This document shows, in pieces, positions 53,905 to 62,559 of a stretch of DNA of 64,000 nucleotides. Position 1 is the stretch's first letter; the number at the start of each line of letters is the position of its first letter. Below the pieces are notes generated by a model. It was not told the origin of the DNA and made no database searches. It saw nothing but the letters and a program-made list of their open reading frames with translations. Both the position numbers and the translations under genes were made by a program. Source of the DNA: Rhizobium sp. R711. Its GTDB lineage: Bacteria; Pseudomonadota; Alphaproteobacteria; Rhizobiales; Rhizobiaceae. The stretch is from positions 310,001 through 374,000 of the forward strand of contig NZ_LOKZ01000001.1 in NCBI RefSeq assembly GCF_002211365.1, given 5' to 3'.

Positions 53905-55110
53905 TCAGAGCGAGCCCTTGAGAATGGCGGCAAAGCTCGGATCGAAGGCGCGGCTGATCGGGTCGGCGGCGGCGCCAAGGGCAACGGCCCAGGGATCGGT
54001 GATGCCAAGCTGAAGGCGAGGAATGACGCGGTCGTTGCGATCGGCGATCGACGGCGCCAACGGGTGCATCGCCTCGACCAGACGTCGCGCCAGGGCCTCC
54101 GGCGCACCACCACAGAGTATCACGGTCTGGGGATCAAAGATCGATTCGATGAGATGCACGCTCCAGCGCAGATCCATGACCGCCTCCTCGATCCAGCTCT
54201 TTATTCTCGCATCATCCTTCAGCGCCAGTTCGTTGAGCATCTGATAGAGGTCGGGATCTGACGGATCGATCGCCAGATGCTGGTAGAGCGAAGCAAGCGA
54301 GGCGCGATGTTCAAGCGGCGTCGGGCTGCCGCTTGCCGAAAGCAGGGCCATGCCGATTTCGCCGGCGTTGCCATTGGCGCCGCTGTAAAGTTCCCCGCCG
54401 AGGATCAGACCGGCACCGATGCCGTAACCAAGATAGAGGCAGACGGCATGGTCAAGCCCATGGGCAGCACCGACCATGCGCTCTGCCGTGGCACATGCTG
54501 CCGCGTCGTTCTGCAGGCGAACGCCAAGCCCGGTGCCTGCCGCGAGCGTTTCCTTGAGGGGAAACGTCTGCCATGCGGCCATCATCCAGGGATCGTCGCC
54601 AGCGGTCTCGATCCCGAACGGGCCAGGCATTGCAACACCCAAACCAACCAGCCGCCGCTCCGATTGAGCGACAAGCCCGGCAAGATCGCGGCGAACCGTC
54701 TCAATCAGCCCCAGAATAACCCCTGCACCGCGTGAAGGCCCGTCGGCTGGCAGGTTGGCCTCTGCCCGGGTCAGGACATTGCCGACAAGATCGACGGCGA
54801 TCGCCCGGGTTACATGACGGTCGATCTGCAAACCGATCGCAAACGCCCCTTCCGGCACCAGCCGATAAGGTGTCGACGGCTGCCCCCTGCCCTTGCGGAC
54901 AGCCTGTTGCGCGGTGACCAGGCCTTCCTGTTCGAGTTCGTCGATGATGTTCGACACGGTCTGCTTGGTGAGCTTCGTGGCACGCGCCAGGTCTGCTCGC
55001 GAGAGCGCTCCGTTCATCCTCAGGGCATCCATCATCACCCGCCTGTTGTGGGCGCTGGTGCCTTCGTGATTGGTGCCGCTCTTTGCCCGTATCGGGCGCG
55101 TGTCGTTCAT
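53905..55110 (-). CDS. ROK-family transcriptional regulator
   Basis: A 401-residue NagC/Mlc-type protein: N-terminal winged HTH (LSRADLARATKLTKQTVSNI, residues about 36-75) and a ROK sugar-kinase-like domain (VGLGVAMPGPFGIE, LQNDAAACATAERM, YLGYGIGAGLILGG). The zinc-binding Cys cluster that follows the His in classical ROK proteins is absent (GEIGMALLSASGSPTPLEH). It is divergent from the sugar ABC operon, with a perfect inverted repeat (55153-55173) between them, and probably represses it until sugar or amino sugar binds. Confidence 0.9.
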   Translation of the reverse strand: MNDTRPIRAKSGTNHEGTSAHNRRVMMDALRMNGALSRADLARATKLTKQTVSNIIDELEQEGLVTAQQAVRKGRGQPSTPYRLVPEGAFAIGLQIDRHVTRAIAVDLVGNVLTRAEANLPADGPSRGAGVILGLIETVRRDLAGLVAQSERRLVGLGVAMPGPFGIETAGDDPWMMAAWQTFPLKETLAAGTGLGVRLQNDAAACATAERMVGAAHGLDHAVCLYLGYGIGAGLILGGELYSGANGNAGEIGMALLSASGSPTPLEHRASLASLYQHLAIDPSDPDLYQMLNELALKDDARIKSWIEEAVMDLRWSVHLIESIFDPQTVILCGGAPEALARRLVEAMHPLAPSIADRNDRVIPRLQLGITDPWAVALGAAADPISRAFDPSFAAILKGSL

Positions 55111-55152
55111 TCCGAATTCCCTCTTGACAGCAGTAGAAGATTGAAGAAGAAA

Positions 55153-55173
55153 TAAGTCAAGACAATTGACTTA
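55153..55173. promoter_or_regulatory. Probable operator for the ROK regulator
   Basis: Perfect 8-bp inverted repeat TAAGTCAA (55153-55160) and TTGACTTA (55166-55173) with a 5-base spacer, 43 bases from the regulator start (55110). The right half contains TTGACT, a possible -35 for the ABC operon. ROK proteins bind AT-rich inverted repeats of this size. Confidence 0.7.
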
Positions 55174-55331
55174 ATAAGGAACCGAAGAGTTCCAGGGAAC
55201 GAAAGGAGCCGGGAAACGGCTCTGACGACGCTCTGAGACTGGCTGCTGGCTCACCGGCGCCTTTTTTACAACTGATGGCGGCGAAAGCCGCCCTTGGAAA
55301 ACGGGTGAATGTCAAAAAACTGGAGGCTGGA

Positions 55332-56570
55332 ATGTTGAAAACCTTACACAAGACGCTGCTCGGCGCGGCGTTGATCGGTGCATCCTTTGCGTCGCACGCC
55401 TTTGCCGAGACCACGATCAATGCGCTGTTCATGGCGCAGGCGGCCTATAGCGAAGCCGACGTCCGCGCCATGACCGATGCCTTCTCAAAGGCGAACCCGG
55501 ACGTCAAGGTCAATCTGGAATTCGTCCCTTATGAGGGCTTGCATGACAAGACTGTCCTCGCGCAGGGTTCGGGCGGTGGCTATGACGTCGTCCTCTTCGA
55601 CGTCATCTGGCCGGCCGAATACGCAACCAACAAGGTCCTGGTCGACGTCTCCTCACGCATTACCGATGAGATGAGGAAGGGCGTCCTGCCTGGCGCATGG
55701 ACCACGGTCCAGTATGACGGCAAATATTACGGCATGCCGTGGATCCTGGACACCAAGTATCTTTTCTACAACAAGGAAATCCTTGAAAAAGCTGGCATCA
55801 AGGCGCCGCCAAAGACGTGGGACGAGCTGAGCGAGCAGGCAAAGACGATCAAGGACAAGGGTCTTCTTGCAACGCCGATCGCCTGGAGCTGGTCGCAGGC
55901 CGAAGCCGCCATTTGCGACTACGCAACACTCGTTAGCGCATACAAGGGCGATTTTTTGAAGGACGGCAAGCCCGCTTTCCAGAATGGCGGTGGTCTAAAC
56001 GCGCTGAACTACATGGTATCCAGCTACAAATCCGGCCTAACCAACCCGAACTCCAAGGAATTCCTGGAAGAGGATGTGCGTAAGGTCTTCGAAAACGGCG
56101 ATGCCGCTTTTGCGTTGAACTGGACCTACATGTACAACATGGCGAATGATCCGAAGGACAGCAAGGTCGCAGGCAAGATCGGCGTCGTCCCGGCTCCCGG
56201 CGTGGCGGGCAAGAGCGAGGCATCGGCGGTCAACGGCTCGATGGGCCTTGGCGTCACGACCGCCAGCAAGCATCCGGAAGAGGCTTGGAAATACATCGCC
56301 TTCATGACCTCGCAGGCAACGCAGAACCAGTACGCCAAGCTCAGCCTGCCGATCTGGGCCTCTTCCTACGAGGACCCGGCGGTGACCAAGGGCCAGGAGG
56401 AACTGATTGCTGCAGCCAAGGTCGGCCTCGCAGCGATGTATCCTCGCCCCACGACACCGAAGTATCAGGAGCTTTCGACGGCTTTGCAGCAGGCGATCCA
56501 GGAATCCCTGCTTGGCCAGGCCTCGCCGGAAGATGCCCTGAAGACGGCTGCCGAAAACAGCGGCCTTTAG
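55332..56570 (+). CDS. Sugar ABC transporter substrate-binding protein (CUT1)
   Basis: A 412-residue CUT1-type periplasmic protein with a signal peptide (LHKTLLGAALIGASFASHAF) and a family 1 solute-binding domain (VRAMTDAFSKANPDVKVNLE, GMPWILDTKYLFYNKEILEK). ATG 55332 follows CTGGAGGCTGGA. It starts the operon with two permeases, an SIS enzyme, a PfkB kinase and the ATPase. A strong hairpin lies 11 bases after its stop. Confidence 0.92.
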   Translation: MLKTLHKTLLGAALIGASFASHAFAETTINALFMAQAAYSEADVRAMTDAFSKANPDVKVNLEFVPYEGLHDKTVLAQGSGGGYDVVLFDVIWPAEYATNKVLVDVSSRITDEMRKGVLPGAWTTVQYDGKYYGMPWILDTKYLFYNKEILEKAGIKAPPKTWDELSEQAKTIKDKGLLATPIAWSWSQAEAAICDYATLVSAYKGDFLKDGKPAFQNGGGLNALNYMVSSYKSGLTNPNSKEFLEEDVRKVFENGDAAFALNWTYMYNMANDPKDSKVAGKIGVVPAPGVAGKSEASAVNGSMGLGVTTASKHPEEAWKYIAFMTSQATQNQYAKLSLPIWASSYEDPAVTKGQEELIAAAKVGLAAMYPRPTTPKYQELSTALQQAIQESLLGQASPEDALKTAAENSGL

Positions 56571-56581
56571 GCAATAGAGCC

Positions 56582-56607
56582 GGCCAGACGGCGATTGCCG
56601 CCTGGCC
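56582..56607. other. Intercistronic hairpin between binding protein and permease genes
   Basis: Stem GGCCAG-A-CGGC (56582-56592) with GCCG-C-CTGGCC (56597-56607), one mismatch, loop GATT. It lies 11 bases after the binding-protein stop, as in the other two transport operons of this window. Confidence 0.65.
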
Positions 56608-56643
56608 CCACTTCGACAATCCGATGAAATGAGAGGGCGCCTT

Positions 56644-57528
56644 ATGTCCGGCACCTGGATGACGGCCCGCGCGTGGCTTTTGATGTTGCCGCTGCTTGTC
56701 GTAATGATTGCCGTCATCGGGTGGCCGCTGGTCGACACCGTCGGCCTATCCTTCACCGACGCCAAGCTTGTCGGTACCGCCGGCAGTTTTGTCGGGATCG
56801 ACAACTATGTGAGGATGATCTCAGGTTTGAATTTTCAGCGAACCTTGATTATCACCGGCTGGTTCGCGATCATTTCGGTTGCTGCCGAAATGGTGATCGG
56901 CGTGCTTGCGGCACTTCTCCTCAACCAGGATTTTCGTGGCCGCACGGTGTTGCGCGCGTTGATGATCCTCCCCTGGGCGCTGCCGACAGTAGTAAACGCG
57001 ACGCTGTGGCGGCTGATCTACAATCCGGAATACGGCGCGCTCAATGCAGCGCTGACGCAAATCGGCCTGATCGACGCCTATCGCTCATGGCTCGGTGAAC
57101 CAGGGACTGCGCTTGCCGCTCTGATCGTTGCAGATTGCTGGAAAAACTTCCCGCTTGTGGCCCTCATTGCCCTTGCTGCCCTGCAAGCAGTTCCGCGTGA
57201 CGTCATGGCTGCGTCTCTGGTCGATGGCGCCGGTGCATTCGCGCGATTTCGCTTCGTGATCCTGCCCTATCTCGCCGGTCCGCTGATGGTGGCGCTGGTG
57301 TTGCGCACCATCGAGGCCTTCAAGGTCTTCGACATCATCTGGGTCATGACCCGTGGCGGCCCCGCCAACAGCACGAGGACGCTGTCTATCCTGGTCTATC
57401 AGGAAGCGTTTTCCTTTCAGCGCGCCGGTTCCGGCGCCTCATTGGCCTTGATCGTCACCTTACTGGTAACGCTGCTTGCAGTTGCCTATGCCGCTTTGGT
57501 GCGCAAGAGCGCAGGGAGTGCTGCCTGA
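56644..57528 (+). CDS. Sugar ABC transporter permease (CUT1, UgpA/MalF type)
   Basis: A 294-residue membrane protein with about six helices (LLMLPLLVVMIAVIGWPLVD first) and the CUT1 cytoplasmic loop EAA-type motif (AASLVDGAGAFARFRFVILP). ATG 56644 follows GAGGGCGCCTT; ATG 56629 is an alternative. Its stop codon overlaps the next start by one base (TGATG). Confidence 0.92.
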   Translation: MSGTWMTARAWLLMLPLLVVMIAVIGWPLVDTVGLSFTDAKLVGTAGSFVGIDNYVRMISGLNFQRTLIITGWFAIISVAAEMVIGVLAALLLNQDFRGRTVLRALMILPWALPTVVNATLWRLIYNPEYGALNAALTQIGLIDAYRSWLGEPGTALAALIVADCWKNFPLVALIALAALQAVPRDVMAASLVDGAGAFARFRFVILPYLAGPLMVALVLRTIEAFKVFDIIWVMTRGGPANSTRTLSILVYQEAFSFQRAGSGASLALIVTLLVTLLAVAYAALVRKSAGSAA

Positions 57529-58373
57529 TGGAACGGAAGAGCCCGACCTTCTCAGTCTTCATCTATGCTTGCGCTTTCCTCCTTGGCGCCGTCATTCTGG
57601 CGCCCATTCTGTGGCTCTTCATCATGAGCATTTCGCCGGCAGCCGATCTGGCCGCCAAGCCGCTACGCTGGTGGCCACAGTCAGCTGATTTTTCGCGTTA
57701 CGCCACACTGCTCTCAACCGTGGAAAACAGCGCAGGCGCCGCCTTTACCTCGTCGCTCAGGAATAGCATCGAGGTTGCCGGCATGGCGACGATTGCGGCG
57801 ATCGCGCTGGCCATTCCGGCCGGTTGGGCGGTGTCGCGGACCCCTTCGGTCGGCTGGTCGCTATCAATGGTCATTGCCACCTATATGCTGCCGCCGGTCG
57901 CCCTTGCCGTGCCGCTCTATATGGGCCTGGCCTATCTCGGCATGCTGAACAACGTCTTTGGGCTTGCCCTCGTCTATCTGACCATCCTCGCGCCCTTCAC
58001 GACGTGGCTGATGAAATCCGGCTTCGACTCCATTCCGAAGGAAATCGAAGCGGCAGCCATGATCGACGGCGCGGGCCTGTTCCAGACCTGGAAAATCATC
58101 ACCCTGCCGCTCGCCATGCCGGTCGTCGCAACCTCGGCGCTGTTTGCCTTCCTCCTCGGGTGGGATGAATTCTTCTATGCGCTGCTCTTCACCTCCGATC
58201 AGCGCGCCAAGACACTCACGGTTGCCATTGCCGACCTCGCCGGTGGCCGTGTCTCCGATTACGGATTGATCGCAACCGCCGGTGTGCTTGCCGCCCTGCC
58301 CCCGGTGCTGGTTGGTCTCGTCATGCAGCGGGCCCTGATTTCAGGGCTTACAAGTGGCGGCGTCAAGGGATGA
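57528..58373 (+). CDS. Sugar ABC transporter permease (CUT1, UgpE/MalG type)
   Basis: A 281-residue membrane protein with about six helices and the EAA-type loop EIEAAAMIDGAGLFQTWKII. It partners the upstream permease. The end GLTSGGVKG is typical of MalG-type proteins. Translationally coupled on both sides (TGATG and ATGA overlaps). Confidence 0.93.
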   Translation: MERKSPTFSVFIYACAFLLGAVILAPILWLFIMSISPAADLAAKPLRWWPQSADFSRYATLLSTVENSAGAAFTSSLRNSIEVAGMATIAAIALAIPAGWAVSRTPSVGWSLSMVIATYMLPPVALAVPLYMGLAYLGMLNNVFGLALVYLTILAPFTTWLMKSGFDSIPKEIEAAAMIDGAGLFQTWKIITLPLAMPVVATSALFAFLLGWDEFFYALLFTSDQRAKTLTVAIADLAGGRVSDYGLIATAGVLAALPPVLVGLVMQRALISGLTSGGVKG

Positions 58374-59392
58374 CAAGGACTATGGAAATCACACGACCAG
58401 CCGGCCTGATGGCCATCGACAGGGAAATGGCGCGCCAGCATGCCGACGCCCTGGCATCTTACGACAGCGCCAAGAAAACAGCTCAGGCCATTGCGGCATC
58501 GTTGAAGAAGACCGGTCGCCTTCTCCTTCTCGGCATGGGCGGATCTCATGCAGTCGGTCGCACGGTCGAACCGCTTTACCGCGCCCGCGGCATCGATGCG
58601 ATCGCTCTCCCACTTTCAGAACAATTGGGGCAGCCACTTTCACTTGAAGGACGAACCGTTCTCGTGACGTCGCAATCCGGCGAAAGTGCTGAGGTGATAC
58701 GCTGGTTCAATGAGACACGGCCAGGCTCTGACACGTTCGGACTGACGCTGGAAGCAGGATCGTTTCTGGCGCGCACGGCCCCTTCGCTGATAGGAGCTGG
58801 GGGGACCGAGCTGGCATTTGCCGCCACCCGCAGCCTCACCGTCTCCTTTGCCCTGCACCTGGCCGTGCTGGCAGCGCTTGGCGAGGATCCTGCAGCCGCG
58901 CTTGCCGCTCTGTCCTGTCCCGAAACGCCAAGTATCGATGCCGCTCTAGCCCCTCTCGATGGCGTAGCGACAGTGGTTACCTCGGGGAGGCGCTTGCAGG
59001 GCCTTGCCGAAGCACTGGCGCTTGGCCTGACGGAACTGTCCCGTCGCCCTTGCTTTTCGCTGGAGGGTGGCCAGCTGCGACACGGACCGATGGAGATGCT
59101 TGGCCAGGAAATCGGTGTCATTCTGTTCAAAGGGCAAGACAGCACGGCCGACCTGGTCACCGCTATGGCGGTATCGGCCGTAGAAACCGGTGCTGCGGTC
59201 GTCATCTTCGATGCATCGGGCAAAACGCCTGTCGCCGGTGCGGTTACCATCGGCTTCAAGCCGGCCTCGGGTCTTGCCGCGATCTTCGCAATGCTGCCTG
59301 TCGCCCAGCGCCTGATGGTTGCCTTTGCCGAGGCGCGGGTCGAAAACGCAGGCACACCCCTGCGCTCGACAAAGATCACCCGGAGCGAATGA
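58370..59392 (+). CDS. SIS-domain sugar isomerase/deglycase (FrlB/AgaS-like)
   Basis: A 340-residue protein with two SIS domains: LLLGMGGSHAVGRTVEPLYR (about 52-71), VTSQSGESAEVIRWF (about 98), and the C-terminal catalytic-type motif EGGQLRHGPMEMLGQE (about 234) with Glu and His as in GlmS/FrlB. Family members act on hexosamine-6-phosphates or deglycate fructosamine-6-phosphates. Its place between transporter and PfkB kinase suggests it splits a phosphorylated amino-sugar or Amadori compound. ATG 58370 overlaps the permease stop. Confidence 0.85.
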   Translation: MTRTMEITRPAGLMAIDREMARQHADALASYDSAKKTAQAIAASLKKTGRLLLLGMGGSHAVGRTVEPLYRARGIDAIALPLSEQLGQPLSLEGRTVLVTSQSGESAEVIRWFNETRPGSDTFGLTLEAGSFLARTAPSLIGAGGTELAFAATRSLTVSFALHLAVLAALGEDPAAALAALSCPETPSIDAALAPLDGVATVVTSGRRLQGLAEALALGLTELSRRPCFSLEGGQLRHGPMEMLGQEIGVILFKGQDSTADLVTAMAVSAVETGAAVVIFDASGKTPVAGAVTIGFKPASGLAAIFAMLPVAQRLMVAFAEARVENAGTPLRSTKITRSE

Positions 59393-60321
59393 TGCGTCCG
59401 CTTGCCGTTATCGGAAACGTCAATGTCGACCTCATTCTCGGTCCCGCGGCCCCCTGGCCGACGGCTGGTACCGAGATCATCGTCGACCATGATGAACTGC
59501 GCGTGGGTGGAGCTGCCGGCAACAGCGCGCTTGCCTGGAACGGCCTCGGCGTCCCGTTCGAGATTGCAGCCAATGTCGGCAACGACCAGTTTGGCCGATG
59601 GCTGAGCGAGGCTTTCGCCGAGCGTGCCGCAAACTGGCCGGTGCGCCCGGAACAAACGACACTGTCCGTCGGCATAACGCACCCCGATGGAGAACGTACC
59701 TTCTTCACCACCCGCGGGCACCTGCCGCGCTTCAGCCTGGGTGACGTCTTGGCCGCTCTTGACGGCACGAAGCTGTCAGGTGGCTATGCATTGCTCTGCG
59801 GCTCATTCCTGACGGACGATCTGACACGCGAATACGACGCTTTCTTCGACTGGGCGGACCGGCAAGAAATTTCGGTTGCACTCGATACAGGCTGGCCTCT
59901 CGACGGCTGGACGACCAAGAACTGTGATGCCACGCGACGCTGGCTGTCTCGCTGCGCAATCGCCCTTCTCAACGAGGTGGAAACCACCATGTTTGCCGGC
60001 CTCGACGACCCCGCCACAGCAGCAGCCGAGATCCGATCGCATATGCCTGATGGCGCAATCGTCGTTGTCAAACGCGGTCCGGATGGGGCGCTTGCGATCG
60101 GCGCTGACGGTCAATGCATCCAGGTTGCGGCTCCCTCGGTCAAGGTCGTCGACACGATCGGCGCCGGTGACGTCTTCAATGCCGGCTTTCTTGCTGCCTT
60201 GGCAAAAGAGGAGCCGCTCGCCGCCTGCCTGAAGGCGGGCACCGTAGTCGCCTCGCGGGCCATTTCCACCCTTCCCCGCAGCTACGGCGAACCATCAGCA
60301 TCCAAGGAAACTGCTCAATGA
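59389..60321 (+). CDS. PfkB-family sugar kinase (FrlD-like)
   Basis: A 310-residue ribokinase-fold kinase: N-terminal LAVIGNVNVDLILGPAAPWP, the substrate loop GGAAGNSALAW, and the C-terminal DTIGAGDVFNAGFLAAL with the catalytic aspartate. It would phosphorylate the imported sugar before the SIS enzyme acts, as FrlD does for fructoselysine. ATG 59389 or 59392 overlaps the SIS gene stop; a much longer open frame upstream overlaps the SIS gene in another frame and is not real. Confidence 0.88.
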   Translation: MMRPLAVIGNVNVDLILGPAAPWPTAGTEIIVDHDELRVGGAAGNSALAWNGLGVPFEIAANVGNDQFGRWLSEAFAERAANWPVRPEQTTLSVGITHPDGERTFFTTRGHLPRFSLGDVLAALDGTKLSGGYALLCGSFLTDDLTREYDAFFDWADRQEISVALDTGWPLDGWTTKNCDATRRWLSRCAIALLNEVETTMFAGLDDPATAAAEIRSHMPDGAIVVVKRGPDGALAIGADGQCIQVAAPSVKVVDTIGAGDVFNAGFLAALAKEEPLAACLKAGTVVASRAISTLPRSYGEPSASKETAQ

Positions 60322-61385
60322 GTGCGCTTGAAATCGTCAATATCCGCAAGACATACGGCGATGTCGAAACGTTGAAGGGCATCGATATTGCGCTCGAAAG
60401 CGGCGAATTTCTCGTGCTCCTCGGCTCGTCGGGCTGCGGAAAGTCGACACTGCTCAACATCATCGCTGGACTGGCCGAGGCAACAAGCGGCGACGTTTTC
60501 ATCGGCGGGCGCTCCGTCCTTGGCGTGCACCCGAAGGATCGCGACATCGCCATGGTCTTTCAGTCTTATGCGCTTTATCCGAACCTGACCGTCCACCGAA
60601 ATATCGGTTTTGGCCTGGAGATGCGCAAGGTTCCCGCCGCCGAGCGCGACCAGGCGGTACGCGATGCGGCCAAACTGCTGCAGATCGAAAGCTTGCTCGA
60701 GCGCAAACCGAGCCAGCTGTCAGGCGGCCAGCGCCAGCGCGTCGCAATCGGTCGCGCACTCGTGCGCAAGCCGGAAGTCTTCCTCTTCGACGAACCGCTT
60801 TCCAATCTTGATGCGAAGCTGCGCATGGAGATGCGCACCGAGCTGAAGCGCCTGCATCAGATGCTTAAAACAACCGTCGTCTACGTCACGCATGACCAGA
60901 TCGAGGCGATGACACTTGCCACCCGCATCGCCGTCATGAAGGATGGACGGATCGAACAGCTTGGCACGCCATCTAAGATTTACGACAAGCCGGCGACCCT
61001 TTATGTCGCCACCTTTGTCGGTGCGCCGCCGATGAACCTTTTGAACGTGACGGCTCGCGGGGGTAAAGTTCAGATCGACGGAAACGACACCGTGCTGCCG
61101 CTGCCGGATGAACTTGAAACCCGACCCCAAGATGGGCAGAAACTGATCGCAGGCCTACGGCCAGAAGCATTTCGCCTTGGCTCGGGCGGGCTTACGATCG
61201 CGGCGAAGTGCGAGGTCGCCGAATTGACCGGCCCGGAGCTTGTTGTCACTGCTATTGCCGGCACGCAACGGATTATGGCCAGCCTGCCGCCGCGCACGGC
61301 TTTGGACAATGGCCAACCTTTGACGCTTTCTTTCGACCGGGCGGCAATTCACCTCTTCGATGCTAAGAGCGGATTGCGCCTATAG
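60318..61385 (+). CDS. Sugar ABC transporter ATP-binding protein (UgpC/MalK type)
   Basis: A 355-residue ATPase: Walker A LLGSSGCGKSTLL (about 34-46), Q-loop VFQSYALYPNLTV, signature LSGGQRQRVAIGRALVRKPE, Walker B VFLFDEPLSNLDAKLR, H-loop VTHDQIEAM, then the TOBE/OB regulatory domain of CUT1 ATPases (about 240-350). It ends the sugar operon. The start overlaps the kinase stop (ATGA), and its 3' end overlaps the convergent oxidase gene by 23 bases. Confidence 0.94.
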   Translation: MSALEIVNIRKTYGDVETLKGIDIALESGEFLVLLGSSGCGKSTLLNIIAGLAEATSGDVFIGGRSVLGVHPKDRDIAMVFQSYALYPNLTVHRNIGFGLEMRKVPAAERDQAVRDAAKLLQIESLLERKPSQLSGGQRQRVAIGRALVRKPEVFLFDEPLSNLDAKLRMEMRTELKRLHQMLKTTVVYVTHDQIEAMTLATRIAVMKDGRIEQLGTPSKIYDKPATLYVATFVGAPPMNLLNVTARGGKVQIDGNDTVLPLPDELETRPQDGQKLIAGLRPEAFRLGSGGLTIAAKCEVAELTGPELVVTAIAGTQRIMASLPPRTALDNGQPLTLSFDRAAIHLFDAKSGLRL

Positions 61386-62550
61386 CGAAGTCAGACGGCC
61401 TGCGAGCAGCGACGAAACGGTTCATGGCGTCGAAGGAGAAGGCGGCGATCGGCAAGCTTGTTTGACCCTCCAGTGCCAGATCGGCGAGGATTTCGCCAAC
61501 CACGCTTGTGAACTTGAAACCATGCCCTGAGCAAGGCGAGGCGACCACCACGTTCGGATTGCCGGGTGCAAGGTCGAGCAGGAAATCTTCGCTCGGCAGC
61601 ATGGTATAGCGGCATGTCACCGCGTTGACGCGCAGCCCGGCGGCCGCCGGCACGCGCTTGGCAATAAAGTTGTCGAGCAGTGCCGTGTCGGCATCGTTGA
61701 CCGCCGGATTGGGCTTGCAGGGATCGATCGGCTCGCGGAAATGCGCATGCCGGCCGACCTTGACGCCATCGACGCCGATCGCCGGGAAGCCGAAGTAGGA
61801 GCCTTCTTCCCCCTCATCCCTCAGGAAGCAAGGCATGCGCTGCGGGCCGGTCAAAAACCCGTCGCGCGGCTGATACCAGGCAACGACCTGGCGGATCGGG
61901 ACAGCATGCTCTTTCAATTGCGGAACGAGTTCGCCAATCCAGGAACCGGTCGCGACCACGACTTTCCTGGCGCGATACTGGCTAAGCGCAGAGCGGATCG
62001 TCACGCCAGCGTCACCCGGTTCAATAGCGGTGACATGCTCGCCGAAGTGAAGAACAGCACCGTCCTCGGCGGCCAGCTTGAGATAGCTCATGACCGCAGC
62101 CTCGGGTCTGAGATAGCCGCCCTGGGGATCGAGGACAGCGATCTCGCCTTTGTCCAGCTGAAAGGCAGGAAACCGACGCGCCATCTCAGCTTTGTCCAGC
62201 ACGTCGTGCTTCAATTGATGCAACTTGCAGGATGCGCGCGTTCCGGCAACGATCTTGCTATCTTCGGCGCCAATTTGCAGGACGCCGGTGATCGTCAATA
62301 TGTCTGCGTGAAGCCGGGCCTCCAAAGCGCGCCAGTTGCGATAGGCACGCTGCAGCAGCGGCACATAGGATGGATCCTCGAAATAACCGAGCCGAATGAG
62401 GCGGCTGTCTCCATGCGAGGAGCCGAGCACATGGGCCGGAAAATAGGCATCGATCCCGATCGTCCTGGCGCCGCGTGCCGAAAGATAGGAGAGTGCCGCG
62501 CTGCCCATGGCGCCAAGCCCGATGACGGCGACGTCAAATTCAGCTGTCAT
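61363..62550 (-). CDS. Sarcosine oxidase-like FAD-dependent oxidase (MSOX/SolA type)
   Basis: A 395-residue flavoprotein: dinucleotide motif VAVIGLGAMGSAALSYL (residues 8-24), VVVATGSWIGELVP, and the MSOX motif CRYTMLPSEDFLLDL whose cysteine (C313) corresponds to the covalent flavin-binding Cys of monomeric sarcosine oxidase. The family oxidises secondary or N-methyl amines and includes fructosyl-amino-acid oxidases. It is convergent with the sugar operon and directly downstream (9 bases) of the lyase-like gene, with which it is cotranscribed. Confidence 0.88.
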   Translation of the reverse strand: MTAEFDVAVIGLGAMGSAALSYLSARGARTIGIDAYFPAHVLGSSHGDSRLIRLGYFEDPSYVPLLQRAYRNWRALEARLHADILTITGVLQIGAEDSKIVAGTRASCKLHQLKHDVLDKAEMARRFPAFQLDKGEIAVLDPQGGYLRPEAAVMSYLKLAAEDGAVLHFGEHVTAIEPGDAGVTIRSALSQYRARKVVVATGSWIGELVPQLKEHAVPIRQVVAWYQPRDGFLTGPQRMPCFLRDEGEEGSYFGFPAIGVDGVKVGRHAHFREPIDPCKPNPAVNDADTALLDNFIAKRVPAAAGLRVNAVTCRYTMLPSEDFLLDLAPGNPNVVVASPCSGHGFKFTSVVGEILADLALEGQTSLPIAAFSFDAMNRFVAARRPSDFAIGAIRS

Positions 62551-62559
62551 GTCTGATAC

